From positions 174,472,362 through 174,536,361 of the forward strand of contig NC_134366.1 of NCBI RefSeq assembly GCF_035582795.1: a stretch of 64,000 bases of DNA, in the 5' to 3' direction. Below the pieces are notes generated by a model. It searched no databases. It was given only the letters and a program-made list of their open reading frames with translations, and had not been told where the DNA came from. Shown piece by piece: positions 12,690 to 22,476 of this stretch. Origin of the DNA: Mycteria americana (lineage: Eukaryota > Chordata > Aves > Ciconiiformes > Ciconiidae). The translations under genes were made by a program, and so were the position numbers. Within the stretch, counting starts at the first letter, position 1, and the number at the start of each line of letters is the position of its first letter.

Positions 12690-13205
12690 GCAATGTGTTC
12701 TCGTGGTAGAGAAGGTGAAAAATGTCCTGGGCTGCATTTAGAGAAGTGTTGCCAGCGGGTCAAGGGAGGTGATCCTTGCCCTCTGCTCAGTACTGATAAG
12801 GCCAGACCTGGAGTGCTGGGTCCAGTTTTGGGCTTCCCAGTACAAGAAAGTCAAAGAGAGTCCAGCAAAGGGCCACGAACATGATGAAAGGACTCATCAT
12901 CATGTCCTCCTATGAGGAAAGGCGAGAGAGCTGGGACTATTCAGCCTGGAGAAGAGAAGGCTCCGGGGGATCTCATCAATGTCTATAAATACCTGAAGGG
13001 AGGGTGCAAAGAAGACTGAGCCAGGATCTTCTCCATGGGGGCCAGTGACAAGACCAGAGGCCATGGGCACAAACTGAAACACAGGAGGTTCCCTTTGAAC
13101 ATCAAGAAACACTTCTTCATCAGGAGGGTGACAAGCCCTGGCACAGGTTGCCCAGAGAGGTGGAGTCTCCATCCTTGGAGATACTCAAAATGGTCCTAGG
13201 CAAAG
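12690..13205 (+). mobile_element. CR1 LINE, older 3'-end fragment
   Basis: Contains the CR1 landmarks in order: 'ttgccagcgggtcaagggag', 'tggagtgctgggtccagttt', 'ggcgagagagctgggactat', 'tcagcctggagaagagaagg', 'ccctggcacaggttgcccag' and 'agaggtggagtctccatcct'. It belongs to a different subfamily from the copies at 5838 and 16005, because its wording around 13060-13180 (hairpin-proximal tail) differs. It is 5'-truncated, with several disruptions and no open frame. It lies between the convergent CYLD-like and NAPRT genes. Confidence 0.85.
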
Positions 13206-14350
13206 CCGAAGCACCAGCGGTTGAAGTCTGTCTCTAGGGGTAGGAGAGATGGTGGCAGATCTAGCGACGGATCGTCCTGAGGATGGGTTTACCCTGCTCC
13301 CGCTTACTGACCTCTGGCTGATCCTCTGTGGCCATGGAGAGGGCTGAGGGGCTGGAAGGTGCTGCTATCTCGCTGTCTTTCTTCATCTACTTAAAAGTTG
13401 CTCTTCATTCCTTCTCTCCTAAGAACTCAGGACAATCTCTACTCAGGTACGCGGGGGTTGGGCTCTTATATCTCTGGTGTTTCTGCTCTAAAAATGTAAG
13501 TTTTAATAGCAAACTCTTGGGTTTTCCTGGAGTTTTTTTTCCTCTTAAAATGTTAAGTGTGATACAGTGCCTACAGCTGGAGCATTGTATCACGCATAGA
13601 GGGAGGTCCAGCCTGTTTGGTTTTTTTAGAAACGAGACCATCAGGCCTTGTTCTCTAATCGTGCCTAAATATGCGTGTCTCGGAGAAGATTCAGTCTGTG
13701 CAGTTTTTTTTCCATTCCATGCAACAACTTTTCTTGCCCCTGTTTTGATAAAGCCTGCAAACAGTCATTACCTGGGCATGAGACCTACCCCCAGTGGAGC
13801 TACAAAGGGGTTTTCACTGGAATTAGGGTCATAGGATGCCGTGAAATGGGGCTGTGAGGCACCTGCTGGGGCCACCCCCCGGTGCTCTCATGGGTCAGCT
13901 CTCATGAAGTGAAAGATGTTGAATTAAATGTTCAAGCTGAAGGCAAAGAAAGTTTTGAAAGAAAGACCAGGGCAGCCACCCGGTGTGACCGTAGCCATAG
14001 TGGGTAAAGGCCTTTATTTTGTTTTTTGCTTAGGATGAAGTTAAATGCAGGGATTAGTGCCACGCTTCCTCTATGAACATCAGGTTAGAGAGTGCAGGCA
14101 TCAACCTGGAGCTGGTGTCAACCTGGAGCTGGCCTCCGGCCCCCAGGGAACACATACAAAATGGAACGAGATAAAAATGTGGCCACAGAGCCAAAGCCTA
14201 AAATAGGAAGTGCAAAGTGCATCTGCCATGGATGTCCCACAGGACAGGGGTTGGGAGACAGGCTGGCCCTTCCCATGGTGGACCCCTTCTTGTGCACTCA
14301 AGACGTGGTCTCTAGTGCCACTGAGAAGCGTCAGCATGGGCTGCCTCCAC
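13206..14350. other. Intergenic DNA and likely NAPRT 3' flank
   Basis: No gene or repeat family recognised. A minus-strand AATAAA (plus 'tttatt', 14013-14018) is the only poly(A)-like signal downstream of the NAPRT stop. An 18-bp direct duplication ('tcaacctggagctgg') lies at about 14101-14135. The 168-codon frame at 13328 has no family resemblance. Confidence 0.4.
14013..14018 (-). promoter_or_regulatory. NAPRT: Candidate poly(A) signal for NAPRT
   Basis: AATAAA on the minus strand, about 750 bp beyond the NAPRT stop codon. No closer canonical hexamer was seen, so the 3' UTR would include the tandem repeat at 14351-14495. This is plausible but not proven. Confidence 0.4.
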
Positions 14351-14495
14351 AGAAGGTGCAGGGCTGGCAGGGCCACCAAGGCGGGCAGCGCTGCCACAGC
14401 ATAAGGCACAGGGTTTGGCAGGACTACCACTGTAGGCAGCACTGCCATGGCAGAAGGTGCAGGGCTGGCAGGGCCACCAAGGCAGGCAGGGAAGG
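14351..14495. repeat. Short tandem repeat, about 50-bp unit, 3 copies
   Basis: Units begin near 14351, 14401 and 14452. Each carries an 'agaaggtgcagggctggcag' or diverged equivalent, followed by 'ggccaccaaggcggg'. The middle copy is the most diverged. The array lies just downstream of the NAPRT stop, probably inside its 3' UTR. Confidence 0.75.
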
Positions 14496-14765
14496 ACCAT
14501 CACTTCCAGAGGACGCAGGGGCAGCTGCCTCCCAGCTCTGCCTGCCCTATCCCTCTGTGCCCAGCTTTGCTACTGGGACCCCAGGGAGCACTTCCAGTTC
14601 CTGCAGGGTCCTTGGCTCAGCACCACGCAGCAGCAACATCATTAGAACCATTAATTCCCAATTGGTCACCTGGTCTTCAAAAGAGCACAGAGCAAGAGCC
14701 GGCCCCAGGCAGGGGCTGTGCCCAGCGTGGGCTGGCACAGGGTGGGGGGGTGAGCGGGGACCCCC

Positions 14766-17700
14766 TTACTGGCTGGCCTGCAGCAGCTCGGTGAGGAGGT
14801 GGTGCAGCCTCTCTGTCATGGCCACCTGGCACAGGAGCAAGAGGGGACGGTGAGTGTGCACTCCTCAGGGGGGACTGCAGCCCCATATCCACGCACCGCT
14901 GCAGCGCTGCGGTGGAGCCACGCTGGCTTTGCTCTGGCCACCGAGGCCAGGCAGGGTTCCTGGGTGTGTACCAATGGTGCCTGGCAAGTGGCAGACATAC
15001 CGGGTAGGGCTGTGGCTCATGGAGCCGTCGGTGAGCAGGGCTGAGCAGGCTGAGGGATGCCTGTGCGTGGCTCCTCACCTCCGGCAGGCTGGGCAGCAGC
15101 TCACACACCTGTAGGATGGAGATGCATGACCATGTCCATGTGGGGTGCTGGCCACCCAGCCTCAATCCCCAACGAGTCAGCTCCAGGCTGGACTCCAATG
15201 CCACCATGCGCAGGGTGGCACCTGGGTTGTTGTGACAGGGGACATCTCAGATGCAAGGGAACGCTGGGGTTTAACCCTTTGATTCTGCCATTACTGCCAA
15301 GATGCCACCACCCTGGCTTGGTCCTTCACCCAACGTGGGGGAGGACACCCCAGCACCAGAAGGCAGAGCTACCCCTAACCTGGCCGTCTCTGAAGTATGT
15401 GCGATGGAGGGGCTCCACAGCAGTAGGCACGACCTTGCTGGCCTCACGGAGCTGCCCCAGGACACGGACTGCCAGCTCCTGCCCCGTGCTGGGCGAGGGC
15501 TCCTCCTCCAGGGCCATGAGGTCCATGAAGGGGTGACCTGCAGGGGTGCCAGGTTAGGGGTCAGCAGGTGCACAAGACACGGGGGACAGGGTTATGCAGC
15601 AGGAGGGGAACACAGGTCAACGGGGCAGCACCAGGGCAAGGGTGTCCCAACTCACCAGCAGCGTCGTAGAGCCGATACATCGTCTTAGTTCCTGGGATCG
15701 TAACCTTCTCCTCATCTTCTGTGAGTTTCAGGCATGGGGAGCCATTGACCTCCACCAGCTGTAGGAGAAGGAGGTTATGGGGATGGGCACCTTATTTTTG
15801 TCACACTCACCAGCTCATGCTGGTGCTGGGGACTGTGCTGAGCTCTGTCCCCTCTATATGTGTCCCTGCATGGTGGGGAGGCCACTGATACAAACCAGCT
15901 GAATAAAGCAAAAAAAACCCCTCAAACCATCCCAGAGTTGGACATCTGTCTCCTCCTGCCTGCAAGCTTCTTGTTACAGCGGTCTCATGACCATTATTTC
16001 CAGGAAGGATGACATAGATGGTGGGATCAAGTGCCCCCTCAGCAAGTCTGCAGATGACACCAAGCTGAGTGAAGCAGTTGATTTGCTTGAGGGAAGGGAT
16101 GCCATCCAGAGGGACCTTGACAGGCTGGAGGAGTGGGCCCATGCAAACCTCATGAAGTTCGAACAAGGCCAAGTGCAAGGTCCTGCACCTGGGTCAGGGC
16201 AATCCCCAGTATCCATACAGATTGGGGGATGGATGGATGGAGAGCAGCCCTGAGGAGAAGGACTTGGGGGTACTGGTGGATGAAAAGCTGGACATGAGCT
16301 GGCAGTGTGCGCTTGCAGCCCAGAAAGCCAACGTATCCTGGGCTGCATCCAGAGCAGCATGGCCAGCAGGTCGAGGGAGGGGATTCTGCCCCTCTACTCC
16401 CATGTCCTGAGACCCCCCTGGAGCACTGCGTCCAGCTCTGGGGTCCCCAGCACAAGACAGACATGGACCTGTTGGAGCGGGTCCAGAGGAGGCCACGGAA
16501 ATGGTCCGAGGGCTGGAACCCCTCTGCTATGGAGAAAGGCTGAGAGAGCTGGGGTGGTTCAGCCTGGAGAAGAGAAGGCTCCGGGGAGACCTTCTTGTGG
16601 CCTTTCAGTACTTAGAGGGGGCTGATGATAAGAAAGATGGGGACAGACTTTTTAGCAGGGCCTGTAGTGACTGGACAAGGGGGAATGGTTTTAAATTAAA
16701 AGAGGGGAGATTCAGGCTAGATCTAAGGAAGAAATTTTTTACGCTGAGGGTGGTGAAACCTTGGCCCAGGTTGCCCAGAGAGGTGGTAGCCGCCCCATCC
16801 CTGGAAACATCCAAGGTCAGGTTGGACGGGGCTCTGAGCAACCTGATCTAGTAGGAGATGTCCCTGCCCGTGGCAGGGGGGTTGGGCTTTGAAGGTCCCT
16901 TCCAACCCAACCCAAGCAGGGCAGAGAGCCGCCACCCCCACCTTGTAAACACAGCCCAGCGACGGCTGCAGGGGACACGTCACCAGGTTCGTCCCGACGC
17001 CGATCATGTCGATCTCGCTCCCCTGGTGCAGCAGAGAAGACAGCGGCCATCAACAGCCCAGCCCCACCGCTGTTTTTTAAGCCCATGCCAAAACTGGAGC
17101 CACAGGGCAGGTCAGAGAATGCTCTGCCTGAAGGTGCCCGGTGTCTGTCTGTCTGTCTGTCCCATCCAGAAACCTTCCCCCTCCCCCCTCAGCCTAGAAA
17201 CTCTTCTCTGTTCTCACCCAGGGAGAAAGTCCCAGGGGACTCTCATGTCCACCCCACGCACCCCCAAACCTCATCGGTGCCAGCAGAAAGCCAAGGTCAT
17301 GTCCCAGCCCCTCCAGCAGCTACCTCACCTCCCGGCTGAACTCCTCCAGGCTCTGCTCGCTGATGTCGTTGCTGACGGCGATGAGGATGGTCTCAAACCA
17401 GGGAACCTGGAAGCTGGAGAGGGGCAGGGGAGCGAGCGAGGGTTTGGGGGGGGACCCCGCCTCTGCTTGCAGCACTCCCCTGAGCAGCGAGGGCTCCCAC
17501 CCCAGCAGGACAAGGTGCTGGGTGCTCAAGGTGGGGAAGCCAGGGACTGGTGGCAGCCAACACAGGCTTGGTGGAGGACTCACTGAGCACCGCAGGCTCG
17601 GAGCACTTGGCGGATCTCCTTGGACTGCTGGGCCAGGTCCCCGCTGTCCAGGCGCACCCCGATGGCCCGGTACCCCAGCTGGTGCAGGGCTAGCGCCACA

Positions 17701-20369
17701 GCACAGAAGTTCGGCAAGCCACTCCTGGCATGGGTGAGGAGAGGGTTAGTGTCCCTTGGCTGGGGGGGACAGGGACCCGGGGTGGGTCCAGCAGCGGGTC
17801 CAAGCCCTGCATCATGCAACAGTAAAGCACGGGGATGCTGCCAGGTGAAAACATCTCTCCTTTGAAGTCACCGAACAAGGAGGACAGGTCCATCCCCTCT
17901 GCCACAGTGGCAAAGCCACCCTGGGGGGACCCAGTGTCCTCACCTCCTGACGCAATACGTGTCCAGCAGCCCCTGGAAGTCCTGTGGGAAGGCGATGGCG
18001 TAGGACACGAAGGCAGCCAGCTCACCCCGGTTCGCCTTCTCAGGGGGAGTCTGCAGCAGCTCGCACACCTGCCCCAGCCACGACTCGGCTAGGGCCACAA
18101 GATCCACGGGCTCTCCTCCTGCCAGCGGTGGCAGCTCCTGCCCAGGGGACATGGGCATTGTGCACCCCGTGGCATCGTCGACGGTGCCAGGAGCGCAGCC
18201 ATGGGCAGAGCATCATCCCATCCCCATCCCCTGCCCGCGGCGATGCTCACCCGGGGCTGCACCTCCTCCAGCGAGGTGAAGGACATGATGAAAGAGTGGG
18301 CGATGGTGCCGCGCACCGGAATGCCGTAGAGCTTCCCCGCCAGGACGTTACTGGTGTAATCGAAGCCTGCAAGGAAGGACAGGAGGGGGACAGGGGTGAC
18401 GGCGTGGCCACAGCGCCACAGGGCGCCATGGGGCAGCACTCACCCCCAATGTAGGAATACTTGGAGGCTGAAAGGGCACCATCCGGCCCCTGAGCACGAC
18501 GGAGCCCCATCTCCATCAGCTTCATATCTGGGCCAGCAAGAAGTCGGAAGCGAGCGGCGTTCGTGGCTACCAGGCTGGGGGAGGAAGGGACAGGTCACAC
18601 CAAGTCAGGCTGAGCATGGAGCCAGCATGCAGCCAAGGGTGGGGGGGACTCTGGGACCCTCTCCGCTTGACCGCAGCTGACGCGCGGGAACGTGGGAGGG
18701 GCCACCATGGAACTTGAAAGGTTTGGCACAGCGGAGACAAATGTGGTCACCGGCAGCTGGGGGACCAGAGCAGGCCATATCCCTACCTGGCATAGCTGAC
18801 CAAGCACAGCAACGTGGTCTCCAGCAGCTGCACCACCAGCAGCGGCCCCTTCACCTGCAGGAACGGGACCTGCGGGGACAGCCGGGCAGTGACGTCCCTG
18901 TCCTCCCCGGGGACACAGGAGCCGATAGCCCCAAAGCAGGGGAGGGTACTGAGTGCGTCCCACCCTGGCGAAGACGACGGAGCCCTCCGGCACGGCAGAG
19001 AGGGTCACCTCCGAGGCATCCAGGGTGGCCAGGTAATCGAAGAAGGCGTCCTCGGTGGTGCTGGGCAGGACGGAGCGCAGGTAGGCGACGTCTGCGGGGA
19101 CAGAACTCCATGAGCCCCGGGGTGGGTGGTCCCCCGAGCTGCGGTCCCGTGGCACAGGTCAGGCTGGAGGGAGTGGGCCCTCCCCCCCCCATGCCAGGGG
19201 CAGGTGACAGCTCACAGACAGGGCTGTCCCCAGCCCTTGGAGAGCACCATGGCCCCTCAAGTCCCCTCTGAGGGACTGTCCATGGCAGCACTGTCCTCCT
19301 GGAAGGTGTCCCAGTGTCCCCCAAGTTACCCTGAGGGCTGTCCATGTCCATGCCCCCCCCCCCCCCCCGTGTCCCCCTCAAGGTTCCCCCTGTCCCTCTC
19401 TAGCCTTCCCTGTCCTTCCAGGTTCCCCTGACAGATGTCACTGTCCCTACCCAATCCCCCTGAGGGGTCTCCTTGTCCCTCTGAGGGATGTCCCTGTCCC
19501 CCTAAGGTGTCCCACTCTCCCCCTAATGGATGTCCCTCTCCCCACCAACCCACCAGTTCCCGCTGACGGGGTCCCCCTGAGGGATGTCCCTGTCCCGCCC
19601 CAGGTCCCTCTGAAGGCTGTCCCTTTCCTGCCCCAGGTCCCCCTGTCCCTCGGGTCCCTCTGAGGGCTGTCCCTGTCCCACCCTGTGTCTCCCTCAAGGG
19701 TCCCCCTGTCCCTCAGATCCTTCTAAGGGCTGTCCCTGTCCCACCCTGTGTCCCCCTCAAGAGTCCCCCTGTCCCTCAGGGTCTCTCTGAGGGATGTCCC
19801 TGTCCCTCAGGTCCCTCTGAAGGCTGTCCCTGTCTCCCCCAGGTCCCTCTGTGGGATCTCTCTGTCCTGCCACAGGTCCCTCTGAGGGCTGTCCCTGTCC
19901 CCACCAGGTGTCCCTGTCCCCACCAGGTCTCCCTGTCCCCCTCAAGTCCCCCTGTGAACTCTCCCGGTCCCCTGCAAGTCCCCCCTGAGGGGTTCCCCTG
20001 TCCCCCTGAGGGCTGGCTCTGTCCTCCCACAGGTCCCACTGGGGGGTACCCCTGTCCCCCAGGTCCCCCCCGAAGGCTGTCCCTCTCCCCCGCCATAGCC
20101 CCCTCTGTCCCTCAGGTCCCCCCCGAAGGACTCCCGGAGGTGTCCCGTGCGTGCGTGCGTGTCCTCCCCGGTCCCCACGCACCGGCGGCGGAGAAGCGGA
20201 AGGCGCGGAGGCAGCGCAGCCCCTCGGCCAGGCCGGCGCCCAGCGCGAAGGAGCCGCGGAAGGGCCCGCGGCGGAAGAAGAGCTCGGCGGCGGCGGGGGC
20301 GCGGTGCCGCCCGGCCCGCCAGTGCCCGTAGGCCATGGTGAGGTGGTAGAGGTCTGTCAGCGGCGCCAT
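14766..20369 (-). CDS. NAPRT: Nicotinate phosphoribosyltransferase, 13 exons
   Basis: Converts nicotinate and PRPP, with ATP, to nicotinate mononucleotide: the first step of the Preiss-Handler NAD pathway, cytosolic. Minus-strand exons: 20183-20369 (ATG at 20369), 18964-19091, 18787-18869, 18444-18574, 18251-18366, 17944-18137, 17584-17724, 17329-17413, 16942-17022, 15656-15758, 15380-15537, 15001-15108, 14766-14825 (TAA). The sum is 1575 nt, 524 aa; human is about 538. Landmarks: N-terminal [17 protein letters not shown] and [33 protein letters not shown] with the phosphoryl-accepting His200 (human His213); [37 protein letters not shown]; and a C-terminal [11 protein letters not shown] helix. 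The start aligns with the mammalian LLTDLYQ segment, and the Kozak context GCCATGG is good. All phases agree and no break is seen. A CR1 sits in intron 9 and a minisatellite fills intron 1. Confidence 0.96.
16005..16916 (+). mobile_element. CR1 LINE fragment (RT C-terminus to 3' end) in NAPRT intron 9
   Basis: Antisense to NAPRT. In the plus strand it reads the RT segment [19 protein letters not shown], then [18 protein letters not shown], then the [18 protein letters not shown] segment in a shifted frame, and ends at 'cttccaacccaaccca'. It is 5'-truncated and carries at least two frame changes (around 16160-16230 and 16330-16420). The [FY]ADD catalytic motif reads SADD. The 3' end stops about 25 bp from the donor of NAPRT exon 9. 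Confidence 0.92.
17141..17162 (+). repeat. (GTCT)n microsatellite
   Basis: Five perfect GTCT units in NAPRT intron 8. This is a simple repeat with no other signal. Confidence 0.85.
19250..20135. repeat. Minisatellite A, about 33-bp unit, filling NAPRT intron 1
   Basis: A degenerate tandem array. The plus-strand unit is approximately 'ggtccctctgagggctgtcc' followed by 'ctgtccccaccca', about 32-34 bp, repeated some 25 times with deletions. The plus strand is almost all C and T, so the NAPRT coding strand is G-rich (including a 14-base G run opposite 19353-19367). It occupies nearly all of intron 1 between exon 2 (19091) and exon 1 (20183). The open minus-strand frames across it arise because 33 is divisible by three. 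Confidence 0.85.
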
Positions 20370-20480
20370 GGCCCGGCCGCGCCACCGCGGGGCAGGCTGG
20401 GAGCGGCGGGAACGGGGCGCCGCGGGGGGGTCAGGGACACGGTGGGCGCGGGGAGGCGGGGCGGGGACAGCGGGGATGTG
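20140..20480 (-). promoter_or_regulatory. NAPRT: CpG-rich NAPRT promoter and exon 1
   Basis: Dense CpG and GC around the NAPRT start (GCGG/CGCC runs 20190-20470), squeezed between two minisatellites. No TATA box is evident. The transcription start is probably within about 100 bp of the ATG at 20369. Confidence 0.6.
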
Positions 20481-20499
20481 GGGCGGCGCTGGGCACGGG

Positions 20500-21480
20500 G
20501 GGGGGGTACGCGGGGACACTGGACACGAGGGAGGGCAGCGCACAGGGGACACGGGGATGGCAGGACTCGGGGACGGCAGGACACGGGGATGGCAGGACAC
20601 GGGGGACACACCTGGCACCAGGGATGACAGCACACAGGGGACACAGGGCACCAGGGATGGCAGCACACAGGGTACACCTGGCACCGGGGATGGCAGCACC
20701 CAGGGGACACATAGCACCAGGGATGGCAGCACACAGGGGACACAGGGCACACCTGGCACCAGGCATGGCATCACACAGGGGACACAGGGCACCAGGGATG
20801 GCAGCACACAGGTGACACAGGGCACCAGGCATACGGGACACTGCACACCCAGCACTGGGCACACATGGCCCGAGCTGTGCCAGCACACCAGCGACTCCGG
20901 GGATGGCAGCAAACGGGACACCAGGCACCCCCAGCACCAGGCACACGGGACACTGGGTACCCGGGACAACAGGCAGCACCAAGCACCCAGGACACTGGAC
21001 ACACAGGACACCTGGCATCCCCAGCACCAGGCACATGGGACACTGGGCACACAGGACAGCAGGCATATGGGGCACTGGTGGCTTAAGTGACACATGGCAT
21101 AGGGAGAGGGCAGCATGCAGGAGGGGACAGGGGACATGGGCCATAGCAGGGAGATGGGTGCACAGGACACAGGCATGCAGTGTGCTGGGCATGGGGAAGG
21201 GTGGTACAAGGGACACAGGGCACCAAGGATGGCAGCACACAGGGGACACAGGGCACCGGGGACCAGGCTTATAGGACACTGCCTGCCCAGCAGCAGGCAC
21301 ACATGGCCCCAGCTGCGCCAGCACCAGGCACGTGGGACTCTGGGGATGGCAGTACATGGGACAAGAGGCACATGGGACACCAAGCACACAGGGCTCTAGG
21401 GATGGCAGCACATGGGACAACAGCCACACAGGCCACCAGGCACCCCCAGCACCAGGCAGGCAGGGCTCTGGGGACAGCAG
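20500..21480. repeat. Minisatellite B, 33-bp unit, upstream of NAPRT
   Basis: The unit is approximately 'gggacacagggcaccaggga' plus 'tggcagcacacag' (33 bp). It is nearly perfect from about 20630 to 20840 and then increasingly mixed with variants ('gacactgggcacacaggac', 'cagcaccaggcacatgg') to about 21480; fainter CA-rich echoes run on to about 21800. It sits immediately 5' of the NAPRT CpG promoter. Reading frames stay open because 33 is a multiple of three. Confidence 0.88.
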
Positions 21481-22435
21481 TCCACATCACACCATGCACA
21501 AGGAGTCCCAGGCAAATCAGGGCAGGGGACACGCACACCAGGTATCCCAACACCAAGCACGGGGCACATCCCACACACCAGGCGTGACAAAACACTGGCC
21601 ACACCAACACTGGGGCAAGGGACACAACGCACAGCAGGCACCACGTGCATTGACACCAGCAGTGCACACGCTGACACTGGCCCCAAGGGGCATGGCAGGC
21701 ACAGAGCAGCCAGGCCCCAGACATACCCGCACCAGGCGCTATGTGCGCAGGGCACCGCTCAACACCAGGCTCCCTGGGCACCTGCACATCCTCACAGGGC
21801 ACACGCACACAGCCAGGAAAGCTGGCACTGGAGTCATCGTCACTTGGTTGTTGCGTACCGCCCAGGCTGGGCGCTGCTGTGGCTTCGTCCGGCGCTTGCA
21901 GCGCAACCCCACGGCGTTTCCCATTTGCTCGGTGTTCACACTGTGCAACTTGCGCCTCGACCTTGGACTCTGGCACTGCGACGCACCATGTGCACCTACG
22001 GCTAGAAATGCCGCCTGCCTCCCCTTTCCATAGGCCACTCTCAGCATGGCCCTGGCTCCTAATGAACCAAACGATCAGCTGAAGTGACCTGTGCAAGGTA
22101 TCAAGAGCAGCAAGGGGAAACGAGGGAGGAAATTCAGCCCCAAACCAGCAATGCTGAATGCTTCCTGGTGATTCATCCTGGGTTTATTTTTATAAAGGCT
22201 GACTGGGGCCTCTACCCTGGGAAAAAGGTGAGTGCAAACACCCTTAGCACAGGCTACTCGGACAGGATGCCGCTCAGACCTTCATTCCAACCCAGAAATG
22301 CAGGTCAGCCCCGTCTCAAGGCCTTTCTTTTTGTGAAGGGGACAAGGAAGGGAAATACCCCCAAGTCTCACAACACGTCACTCCGGAGAAGTTGCACTTG
22401 GCAGAGAACAAACATCATCCAGTCTGCACTCTCGA
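21481..22435. other. Intergenic: decayed repeat flank, then unique DNA
   Basis: The first 300 bp are CA-rich decayed minisatellite. From about 21800 to 22435 the DNA is unique, with no recognised exon, repeat or RNA. NAPRT and EEF1D are transcribed in the same direction, so this is the gap between the NAPRT promoter and the EEF1D 3' end. Confidence 0.45.
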
Positions 22436-22437
22436 TC

Positions 22438-22443
22438 TTTATT
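22438..22443 (-). promoter_or_regulatory. EEF1D: EEF1D poly(A) signal
   Basis: AATAAA on the minus strand, 34 bp beyond the EEF1D TAG stop. This gives a very short 3' UTR, as is usual for this gene family. Confidence 0.9.
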
Positions 22444-22476
22444 AGTTACAGTTTCAGAGGGGATACAGTTTTGCTT

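Noticed and set aside
14092-14853. 253-codon plus-strand frame
   Set aside because: It spans the 50-bp tandem repeat and the antisense of the last NAPRT exon; no motif.
20431-21429. 332-codon minus-strand frame and several plus-strand frames of 100-240 codons over minisatellite B
   Set aside because: Repetitive GTRDGST-type peptides dictated by the 33-bp unit; not a gene.
19250-21480. Possible CRISPR-like array of 33-bp repeats
   Set aside because: Units are contiguous and degenerate with no unique spacers, in a eukaryotic context; these are minisatellites.
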